A stretch of 57,523 bases of DNA, taken from the NCBI GenBank assembly GCA_019119635.1, contig DWWP01000024.1, positions 1 to 57,523 of the forward strand. The letters run 5' to 3'. Numbering within the stretch: position 1 is the stretch's first letter; every line of letters starts with the position of its first letter. The DNA is from Candidatus Dietzia intestinipullorum. GTDB taxonomy: Bacteria; Actinomycetota; Actinomycetes; Mycobacteriales; Mycobacteriaceae. The notes beneath the pieces were generated by a model. That model ran no database searches, was not told the origin of the DNA, and worked only from the letters and a program-made list of their open reading frames with translations. A program made the position numbers and the translations under genes. Positions 51,378 to 57,523 of this stretch are shown here, piece after piece.

Positions 51378-52160
51378 TCAGAAGAGCGGCCAGGGCAACG
51401 GGTACCCCGGTCCGGGGCCGGGGAACTCGCCGTCGTCGATGATCGACTCGACACGGGCTGCCAACGCCTCGATCTCCTCGTGGGCCAGGAGCGCGGTCAG
51501 GCGCCGGTGGAGCGCGCCGCTCCCGCTCAGGTCCGAGAGCACCGAGTCCAGTCCGGCCCGGTCCTCGTCCGGCAGCGGGGTGCCCGCCCACCCCCACAGG
51601 ACGGTGCGGAGCTTGGGCTCGGTGTGGAACGCGAGGCCGTGGTCGATCGCCCACACCTCGCCGTCGGAGTCGACAAGCAGGTGCCCGCCCTTGCGGTCGG
51701 CGTTGTTGATGACGAGGTCGAACAGGGCGGCCCGCCGGATCCTCGGGGTGACGGCGTGGGCCACCACGACCTCTTCTCCCCCGGCGCCCTCGCCGCGCAG
51801 GACCGCGACGCGATCGTCGGGAACGTCACTGAGGGGATGGACGTCCACGGGGTCGGGGCCCACGCGGACTCCCGTGGACGGCTCCTCGATCCAGCGCTGT
51901 GCCATCCCGGGCCCTCCGGGGCCGGAGGCCTCGACGGTCTCCGGCACGAGGTCCCACCCGAGCGCGGCGGACACCTCGAACGCGGCGACCTCCCGTGGGG
52001 CGAGGCTGCCGGCGGGGAAGTCGACGAGCGGTCGCTCGCCGGCGGAGGGTTTGTACACCCACGAGTCGCCCTCGGGGTCCACGCACCTGAACACGGCGTT
52101 GCTGCCGGAGGGGATCCGCTGCACGACGGTGAGCTCGGGAGGCGTCGGGCGCGCGCTCAC
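51378..52160 (-). CDS. SCO1664-family protein (kinase-like fold)
   Basis: The 260-residue protein matches the SCO1664/Rv2133c family with a PI3/4-kinase-like fold: VFRCVDPEGDSWVYKPSAGERPLVDFP as nucleotide-lysine region, and LFDLVINNADRKGGHLLVD...WAIDHGLAFH as catalytic loop and metal site. The activity is not established. Its GTG overlaps the DUF3090 stop (GTGA), and these pair throughout actinobacteria. Confidence 0.85.
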   Translation of the reverse strand: MSARPTPPELTVVQRIPSGSNAVFRCVDPEGDSWVYKPSAGERPLVDFPAGSLAPREVAAFEVSAALGWDLVPETVEASGPGGPGMAQRWIEEPSTGVRVGPDPVDVHPLSDVPDDRVAVLRGEGAGGEEVVVAHAVTPRIRRAALFDLVINNADRKGGHLLVDSDGEVWAIDHGLAFHTEPKLRTVLWGWAGTPLPDEDRAGLDSVLSDLSGSGALHRRLTALLAHEEIEALAARVESIIDDGEFPGPGPGYPLPWPLF

Positions 52161-52744
52161 GGGTCGATGAGCTCGGCCAGTGCCTCACCGGATCGGGGCA
52201 GGTACCCGTTGAGGCGCACACACAGGTGGCCGGAGCTGTCGATCGGCTCGCCGCACAACGGGCACGGCTCCCGGCCGGCCGAGACCACCTTGTCGCTTCG
52301 CAGGACGAACTGCCGGGCCCGGTGCGGTGTGAGGAAGACCCGCAGTGCGTCGGGCGCGTCCTCCGAGTCGGACAGCACCACCGACTCGTCCGTGGCGGAG
52401 GGGTCCATCGCCAGCAGCTCCACCACCACGAGCTCCTTCTCCCCGTCCCAGCCCAGGCCCATCGTCCCCACCTGGAATTCGGCGTCGACGGGCATCTCGA
52501 GCGGCTCGAGGTCGTCGACCGGCCCGGTGCCGGGCGGCACGGTCACGTCGGCCTTCGCCGCGATCTCCTCGAGGAGGTCACCCATCCGTTCGGCTAGGAT
52601 CTGGGCCTGCTGCTTCTCGCAGCGGACCGAGACGGTGCGGCCCTCGCCGACCGCCTGGACAAAGAAGACGCGTTCGCCGGGCTGGCCGACCGTGCCCACC
52701 ACGAACCGGTCCGGATCGCGGAACTCGTGCACTTCCCTGCTCAT
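52157..52744 (-). CDS. DUF3090 protein with C-terminal zinc-like motif
   Basis: The 195-residue protein belongs to the DUF3090 family (Rv2134c). It begins MSREVHEFRDPDRFVVGTVGQPGERVFFVQA and ends with EPCPLCGEPIDSSGHLC, a C-x2-C...H-x-C zinc-binding pattern. Function is unknown. It is coupled to the SCO1664-like kinase gene, and a histidine phosphatase gene lies 43 bp upstream, so phosphorylated-substrate chemistry has been suggested by context only. Confidence 0.88.
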   Translation of the reverse strand: MSREVHEFRDPDRFVVGTVGQPGERVFFVQAVGEGRTVSVRCEKQQAQILAERMGDLLEEIAAKADVTVPPGTGPVDDLEPLEMPVDAEFQVGTMGLGWDGEKELVVVELLAMDPSATDESVVLSDSEDAPDALRVFLTPHRARQFVLRSDKVVSAGREPCPLCGEPIDSSGHLCVRLNGYLPRSGEALAELIDP

Positions 52745-52787
52745 GCCGGTGCTCTCCTCGTGAGGTCTTCTGTGGTGCTGCGGTCCA

Positions 52788-53492
52788 TCAGGGTACGTTC
52801 CCGCCGGGCATCGCGTCGGAGCTGGCATCCCCGGCGGTCGGGGTGGCCACCGTCCCGGTGGGGTCAGCCCCCAGGCTCGTCAGGTCCCCTCCGGTGTCGT
52901 TGACCCTGAGCACGAAGGGGCGGTGCGGGGTGTACCGGACGACCGATACCGAGGAGGGTTCGACGACGATCCGCTGGAAGTGGTCCAGGTGCATCCCGTA
53001 TGCGTCTGCGAGGATCGCCTTGATCACATCGCCGTGGCTGCACGCCACCCAGAGCACGTCCCGCCCGGCGGCGTCCGCCAGTCGCTGGTCGTGCATCCGG
53101 ACCGCGGAGACGGCCCGGATGGCCATCTGGGCCAGCGATTCGCCGTCCGGGAACACGGCCGACGACGGGTGCTGCTGCACCACCGACCAGATCTTCTCCT
53201 CGGCCAGCTCGGAGAGGGCGCGCCCCGTCCAACTGCCGTAGTCCACCTCGACCAGCCCGTCGTCGACCTCCGCGTCGAGACCCAGCCGGTCCAGCAGGGG
53301 CTCCACGGTCTCCCTGCACCGCATCAGTGGCGAGCGGACGACGGCCTCCACCGGGAGGCCGTCGAGGCGGGTGCAGAGGGCATCGGCCTGGGCGCGGCCG
53401 ACGTCGTCCAGACCGACGCCCGGGGTTCGGCCGGCCAGGGTCCGCGACGTGTTGGCGGTCGATCGTCCGTGCCGGAGAAGGATGACGGTCAT
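52788..53492 (-). CDS. Histidine phosphatase family protein
   Basis: The 234-residue protein is a phosphoglycerate-mutase-like phosphatase with LLRHGRSTAN at the start (catalytic His near residue 8), RSPLMRCRETVEPL, Glu in LVEVDYGSWTGR and the second His in ACSHGDVIKA. The counterpart is Rv2135c. It lies in the uppP-phosphatase-DUF3090 series with a 41-bp gap to uppP. Substrate unknown. Confidence 0.92.
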   Translation of the reverse strand: MTVILLRHGRSTANTSRTLAGRTPGVGLDDVGRAQADALCTRLDGLPVEAVVRSPLMRCRETVEPLLDRLGLDAEVDDGLVEVDYGSWTGRALSELAEEKIWSVVQQHPSSAVFPDGESLAQMAIRAVSAVRMHDQRLADAAGRDVLWVACSHGDVIKAILADAYGMHLDHFQRIVVEPSSVSVVRYTPHRPFVLRVNDTGGDLTSLGADPTGTVATPTAGDASSDAMPGGNVP

Positions 53493-53533
53493 GTCCGCAG
53501 GTTACCGACGCCCGACCGCGGCGGGGGCCCGGG

Positions 53534-54418
53534 TCAGGTCGCCGGGATGGTTCCGGTCGCCAGCAGGCCCATGACCAGCAGACCCAGCAGGATCCGGTAT
53601 CCGGCGAACCAGGTGAGCGAGTGGTTCTCCACGAAGCGCAGGAACCACGCGATGGCCGCGTAGCCCACCACGAAGGCGACGGCGGCGCCGATGAGCAGCT
53701 GCATCCCGGTCACCGACTGGCCGGCCTCGGGGTCGAAGGCGTCGGGGAGGCTGAACAGGCCGGAGGCCAGGACCGCCGGGATCGCGAGGAGGAAGGAGAA
53801 CCGGGCGGCGGCCTCGCGGGACATCCCCAGGAACAGGCCCGCGGAGATGGTGCCGCCGGAGCGGCTGACGCCGGGGATGAGCGCGAGGCACTGGGCCAGC
53901 CCCATGATCACGGCGTCCTTCATGCCGAGTCCCTCGAGCGACTTGCCGTCGACCGCGCGGTCCTGCCTCCCGAGTCTCTCGGCGAGGATGAAGACGAAGG
54001 AGAACCCGATGAGCACGATCGCGGTGATCCACAGGTTGCGGGCCGCGTCGCGGATGAAGTCCTTGCCGAAGAACCCGATGAGCGCGATGGGGATCGACCC
54101 CACGATGACGTACCAGCCGAGCAGGTAGTCCGGGTCGTCGCGACGCTCGGAGTCCGCCAGGCCGCGGAACCAGGCGAGGATGATGCGGACGATGTCCTTG
54201 AAGAAGAACGCCAGGACGGCCGCCTCCGTCCCGAGCTGGACGACGGCGGTGAACGAGGCACCGGCGTCCGCGCCGAACCACCACGTGGAGAAGATCCGCA
54301 GGTGCCCCGAGGACGAGACCGGGAGGAACTCGGTCAACCCCTGGAGCACGGACAGCACGATGACCTGGATCCAGGACATGCCTTCGATGACCGGGGCGGC
54401 GAGGGCCGTCTGGCTCAC
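53534..54418 (-). CDS. uppP: Undecaprenyl-diphosphate phosphatase UppP (BacA)
   Basis: The 294-residue polytopic protein dephosphorylates undecaprenyl diphosphate so that the carrier is reused for cell-wall synthesis; overproduction gives bacitracin resistance. Seen are [15 protein letters not shown] with active-site Glu and Ser near residues 26-40, and [14 protein letters not shown] near 170, the second family motif. About eight hydrophobic segments are visible. The start is GTG. Confidence 0.95.
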   Translation of the reverse strand: MSQTALAAPVIEGMSWIQVIVLSVLQGLTEFLPVSSSGHLRIFSTWWFGADAGASFTAVVQLGTEAAVLAFFFKDIVRIILAWFRGLADSERRDDPDYLLGWYVIVGSIPIALIGFFGKDFIRDAARNLWITAIVLIGFSFVFILAERLGRQDRAVDGKSLEGLGMKDAVIMGLAQCLALIPGVSRSGGTISAGLFLGMSREAAARFSFLLAIPAVLASGLFSLPDAFDPEAGQSVTGMQLLIGAAVAFVVGYAAIAWFLRFVENHSLTWFAGYRILLGLLVMGLLATGTIPAT

Positions 54419-54555
54419 GGGCTCTGCTTTCTCTCGTCAGTGCGTCGGGCGCCCCCGACGTGGTGGCGGCGCCGCCGCAGAGAGTAGTCGTCCGCACCTG
54501 GGCGGCAGCTGAGGACGCGCGTGGTGGACAATGGCGGTCAGTCGAAAGGAACACC

Positions 54556-55587
54556 GTGCCACTTCGCGCCCGCCGCCGTTCCGTGGTCCCCGCAGCGCTG
54601 CTCGCGCTCGTGTTGGGGCTGAGCGGTTGCTCCCAGACCGCCGACCAACCGGACCAGGAGGCCGCGGTCGAGCAGGGCCATGCCCGCCCGGCGGAGTCCC
54701 CACAGGCGGCCGGGCCCGCCGAGGGGGCCACCGTGGACACGCCGGCAACGGTCCGCACGCTGCTCGCCTCGGGCGAGCAGGTCACGGCCCAGGTGGACGA
54801 CCCGTCGCGTCTGGAGATCGGCACCGTCGAGGGGACGCGGTGGTCCTCCGAGCGCACTGTGGAACTGCCCGCCGCCGCCGGGGACGCGTCGGTAGCCCTC
54901 GACGGGACGGTGCTCGTACCGCACTCCGACGGTGTCGTCGTCGTCCCCCCGTCCGGCCCCGAGCGCGACCTCACCGGGCTCGGGCCGGTGACCACCGCGG
55001 CGATGACGCCCGACGGCCGGATCCTGACCGGCACCGCCGACGGCGAGGTGGTGGTAAGGGACGCCGACGGAGCGGAGCTGAACCGGCTCTCCGGCCTGGA
55101 ATCGATCGACCGGATCGCCGTCGCGCGGGACGGGTCCGTCACTGCTCTGAGCAGGCCGGACACCGTGCTGGCGAGCATCGACCTCGACGAGGAGCAGGCC
55201 GGGCCGCTCCTGCGCGCAGGGAAGGGTGCCGGCATGCTCAGCACGTTCTCGAGCGGGTCCGTGGTCGCGAGTGACACCGTCGGCGACACGCTGCTCGTGT
55301 ACTCGACCTCCCCGGTGCGCCTCCACCAGATGTTCCCGGTGCCCTCGGCCCCGTGGGCGGTCGCCGAGGACCCCGCCAGGGGCCTGGTGTGGGTGACCTC
55401 CACGGGCACCAACACCGTCCGGGCGTACGATCTCGGCGACGGACTCGGAGAGTCCCGCGCCGACGTGGCCACCGTGCGGCAGCCCGACGCCCTCGCGGTC
55501 ACCGATTCCGGGGCCGTGGTGGTGGGCTCGGGCGACGGCGCCGGCCTCCACGTGTTCGAGCCCGATCTGACCACCCCGACGAGATGA
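54556..55587 (+). CDS. Lipoprotein with beta-propeller (LppL-like)
   Basis: The 343-residue protein has a lipoprotein signal: RRRSVVPAALLALVLG then the lipobox LSGCS at about residue 26. The mature part repeats a pattern of Asp-Gly turns (DGRILTGTADGEVVV, ARDGSVTALSRPDTVL) like a WD/NHL beta-propeller. It corresponds to LppL (Rv2138) by position. GTG 54556 has AAAGGA 6 nt upstream. It is followed by pyrD 33 bp later. Confidence 0.88.
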   Translation: MPLRARRRSVVPAALLALVLGLSGCSQTADQPDQEAAVEQGHARPAESPQAAGPAEGATVDTPATVRTLLASGEQVTAQVDDPSRLEIGTVEGTRWSSERTVELPAAAGDASVALDGTVLVPHSDGVVVVPPSGPERDLTGLGPVTTAAMTPDGRILTGTADGEVVVRDADGAELNRLSGLESIDRIAVARDGSVTALSRPDTVLASIDLDEEQAGPLLRAGKGAGMLSTFSSGSVVASDTVGDTLLVYSTSPVRLHQMFPVPSAPWAVAEDPARGLVWVTSTGTNTVRAYDLGDGLGESRADVATVRQPDALAVTDSGAVVVGSGDGAGLHVFEPDLTTPTR

Positions 55588-55620
55588 CCCGCACCACCCG
55601 GTGTCCTACCGAGGAGGACC

Positions 55621-56688
55621 GTGTACCCGCTGATCAAGAGCGTGCTGTTCCGCTTTCCCGCGGAGCGGATCCACCATCTGGTGTTCGGTCTGCTCAAGCT
55701 GTTGACCCTGGTCCCGCCACTGGGCGCCCTCGTCCGGAGGGTTCTGGGGGTGCGCGACCCGATCCTGTCGCAGGACGTGCTCGGCCGCCGGTTCCCCGGC
55801 CCGCTGGGACTGGCGGCGGGCTTCGACAAGAACGCCGCGGCCGTGGACTCGTGGGGCGCGATCGGCTTCGGGTTCAGCGAGGTCGGCACCGTGACCGCGT
55901 CCCCCCAGCCCGGTAACCCCGCCCCGCGCCTGTTCCGGCTGGTGCGCGACAGGGCGATCCTCAACCGGATGGGCTTCAACAACCACGGTGCGGGCAACGC
56001 CGCAAACAACCTGCGGCGCCGCCGCAGCAGCGACCCCGTGGGGATCAACATCGGCAAGACCAAGGTGGTGCCCCCGGAGGACGCGGTGCGCGACTACGTC
56101 GCCTCGGCCAGCATGCTCACCGGGCTGGCCGACTACCTGGTCGTCAACGTCAGCTCCCCCAACACCCCCGGCCTGCGGGATCTCCAGGCGGTGGAGTCGC
56201 TGCGGCCGATCCTCGTGGCGGTCCGCGACGCGGCGACCATCCCGGTGCTCGTCAAGATCGCGCCCGACCTCGGTGACGAGGACGTGGACGCGGTGACCGA
56301 CCTCGTGCTGGAACTCGGACTGTCCGGGATCGTGGCCACCAACACCACCGTCTCGCGTGCGGGGCTGTCCACCCCGGCGGCCGACGTCGACGCACTGGGC
56401 GCCGGCGGTATCTCGGGGGCGCCGGTGGCCGAGCGGTCCCGCGAGGTGCTCGCCCGGATCCACGCCCGCGCCGGGGGCCGCATCGTGATCATCTCCGTCG
56501 GAGGTGTCGAGACCCCCGAGGACGTCTGGGATCGGATCACCCACGGTGCGCACCTGGTGCAGACCTACAGCGGATTCATCTTCGCCGGCACGGAGCTCAT
56601 CCGTGGTGCCAACAGGCTGGTGGCCCGCCGACTCCGGCAGGGCGGGTTCTCCTCGATCGACGAGGCGGTCGGGTCCGCGACCCGCTGA
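55621..56688 (+). CDS. pyrD: Dihydroorotate dehydrogenase (quinone), class 2
   Basis: The 355-residue FMN enzyme oxidises dihydroorotate to orotate in pyrimidine synthesis and passes electrons to quinone at the membrane. Class 2 features are the N-terminal helical extension ([19 protein letters not shown]), [31 protein letters not shown] and [11 protein letters not shown] with the catalytic Ser. GTG 55621 follows GAGGAGG. Confidence 0.95.
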   Translation: MYPLIKSVLFRFPAERIHHLVFGLLKLLTLVPPLGALVRRVLGVRDPILSQDVLGRRFPGPLGLAAGFDKNAAAVDSWGAIGFGFSEVGTVTASPQPGNPAPRLFRLVRDRAILNRMGFNNHGAGNAANNLRRRRSSDPVGINIGKTKVVPPEDAVRDYVASASMLTGLADYLVVNVSSPNTPGLRDLQAVESLRPILVAVRDAATIPVLVKIAPDLGDEDVDAVTDLVLELGLSGIVATNTTVSRAGLSTPAADVDALGAGGISGAPVAERSREVLARIHARAGGRIVIISVGGVETPEDVWDRITHGAHLVQTYSGFIFAGTELIRGANRLVARRLRQGGFSSIDEAVGSATR

Positions 56689-56691
56689 GAA

Positions 56692-56704
56692 CCCGCCCGG
56701 CGGG
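56692..56704. terminator. Short GC hairpin between pyrD and the PEBP gene
   Basis: CCCGC-CCG-GCGGG is a 5-bp stem with a 3-nt loop, 4 nt after the pyrD stop and 3 nt before the convergent gene's stop. No U-tract; a weak bidirectional terminator at best. Confidence 0.3.
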
Positions 56705-56706
56705 GC

Positions 56707-57249
56707 CTACTGCTCGAACAACCCGGTCAGCGTGCCCCGCGCCACGCCCTCGCCGAAGAGGTTGAAGCCGACGAACGCGCACGAGGCGTCCTCGCCCACC
56801 GAGAGCTGCGCCCCCACCGCGTGGACGGCCAGGATGTAGCGGTGCGGGCCGTGTCCGGCCGGTGGGGCCGCGCCGACGAAGCCCTTGAAGCCGGCATCGT
56901 TGCGGACCACCACTGCGCCCTCGGGCATCCCCGAGGTGTCCTGCCCCGTGCACGCGCCCTCCGGCAGGGAGGTCACCGAGGCCGGGATGTTGGCCACGGA
57001 CCAGTGCCAGAATCCCGAGGCGGTCGGGGCGTCGGGGTCGAAGAGGGTGACCACATAGCTCTCGGTCCCCTCCGGCCCTGCGGACCAGGACACCTGCGGG
57101 GACCGGTCCTGGCCACCCTCGACGCCCATCACACCGCCGAGCTGCGGCGCGGACAGTGTCTCGCCCTCGGCAAACGACTCGCTGGTGACCTCCAGAGCGG
57201 GCAGGTCGGGTAGCGCGTCGTACGGGTTGGGGACACGGAAGTCGGGCAT
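56707..57249 (-). CDS. YbhB/YbcL-type PEBP-family protein
   Basis: The 180-residue protein is a Raf-kinase-inhibitor-like/PEBP-fold protein. The core is SPQVSWSAGPEGTESYVVTLFDPDAPTASGFWHWSVANIPA near residues 48-90, with the ligand-site Asp and His of the family. The counterpart is Rv2140c. No signal peptide. ATG 57249 has AAGGAGG upstream. Function unclear; PEBP proteins bind small phosphorylated or anionic ligands. Confidence 0.92.
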   Translation of the reverse strand: MPDFRVPNPYDALPDLPALEVTSESFAEGETLSAPQLGGVMGVEGGQDRSPQVSWSAGPEGTESYVVTLFDPDAPTASGFWHWSVANIPASVTSLPEGACTGQDTSGMPEGAVVVRNDAGFKGFVGAAPPAGHGPHRYILAVHAVGAQLSVGEDASCAFVGFNLFGEGVARGTLTGLFEQ

Positions 57250-57339
57250 GGCTCCTCCTTGTTCGGCTGCCCGGAGGGGTCCTCCGGCCTGTCACGTCCT
57301 TGTCTACCAGCGTGGGGTCGCCCGCGGCACGAGGGCGAT

Positions 57340-57369
57340 TTGTCCCTCGGATCGGGCATCGGCTAGTGT
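57340..57369 (+). promoter_or_regulatory. Promoter of tRNA-Leu
   Basis: TTGTCC (57340-57345) and TAGTGT (57364-57369) are 18 nt apart, ending 51 nt before the tRNA. They match the vegetative promoter consensus reasonably well. Confidence 0.5.
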
Positions 57370-57420
57370 CATTCCTCGCACGGCCACGCCGGAGTGATCC
57401 GGTGAGACCAGCAGGTGCAC

Positions 57421-57506
57421 GCGCGAGTGGCGGAATGGCAGACGCGCTAGCTTGAGGTGCTAGTGTCCTATTAACGGACGTGGGGGTTCAAGTCCCCCCT
57501 CGCGCA
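57421..57506 (+). tRNA. tRNA-Leu (anticodon GAG)
   Basis: The 86-nt class II tRNA has a 7-bp acceptor stem GCGCGAG/CTCGCGC, anticodon stem CTAGC/GCTAG, loop TTGAGGT with anticodon GAG at 57454-57456 (reads CUC and CUU), a long variable arm with a GTCC/GGAC stem, and a T-arm GGGGG-TTCAAGT-CCCCC. Discriminator A73 is at 57506. CCA is not encoded. Confidence 0.97.
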
Positions 57507-57523
57507 CACTGTGTCGAGACAGT

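Noticed and set aside
57508-57523. ACTGT...ACAGT inverted repeat at the right edge as a terminator
   Set aside because: A 5-bp stem cut by the window end; too little sequence to judge.

Overview
The window is a chromosomal segment of a high-GC actinobacterium of the order Mycobacteriales (Corynebacteriales). The evidence is a mycothiol ligase (mshC), polyprenol-phosphate mannose synthase next to lnt, RbpA, the Pup/PafA/Dop/Mpa pupylation locus, GC-rich third codon positions throughout, and gene order. From rbpA to the Raf-kinase-inhibitor-like gene the order follows M. tuberculosis Rv2050 to Rv2140c almost step by step, with lineage-specific losses. Separate ppm and lnt genes and no proteasome core genes in the pup locus point to the Corynebacterium/Dietzia side rather than Mycobacterium. 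Dietzia is my best guess from memory and was not tested.

Layout. 1-970: 5' end of an HTH-type gene with an operator-like inverted repeat, then a lower-GC stretch with no convincing gene except one weak small ORF. 1272-8659: accessory genes: a hotdog thioesterase, an ABC-F ATPase with a leader ORF, a PPOX protein divergent from an HTH/FUSC pair sharing two operator-like palindromes, and a UvrA paralogue. 8714-14601: membrane alpha/beta hydrolase, zinc-finger-like protein, rbpA with a SigH-type promoter, ppm, lnt and a degenerate amidohydrolase. 14637-26651: aerobic cobalamin synthesis: riboswitch-cobN, an LGFP protein, cobG-cobH-cobIJ on plus, and SDR-cobL-cobM::cobK on minus. 26715-33348: F420-type biliverdin reductase homologue, Xaa-Pro peptidase, 5'-3' exonuclease, HelY helicase, tatC, tatA. 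33457-41155: pafC, pafB, pafA, pup, dop, mpa and tRNA methyltransferase trmI. 41213-44838: RecB-like nuclease, thioesterase, hisG, hisE, HAD phosphatase. 44877-51350: secreted protein, metH, PAC2-family gene, mshC. 51378-57523: SCO1664-like protein, DUF3090, histidine phosphatase, uppP, a lipoprotein, pyrD, a PEBP-family protein and tRNA-Leu(GAG).

How the parts connect. The cob genes make the cobalamin that MetH uses. The oxygen-dependent CobG and the CobN chelatase mark the aerobic route. Pup is made with a C-terminal Gln, deamidated by Dop and ligated by PafA. Mpa would unfold pupylated proteins, but its C terminus lacks the mycobacterial QYL proteasome-docking tail and prcBA is absent from the locus, so the system probably works without a proteasome. 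PafBC is a transcriptional regulator pair linked to DNA damage in relatives. Many genes have a TANNNT hexamer about 7 nt before the start codon, which predicts leaderless mRNAs. The most unusual items are the leader ORF before the ABC-F gene, the same-frame TGA between the HTH and FUSC coding regions with twin palindromes upstream, and the CobM::CobK fusion.
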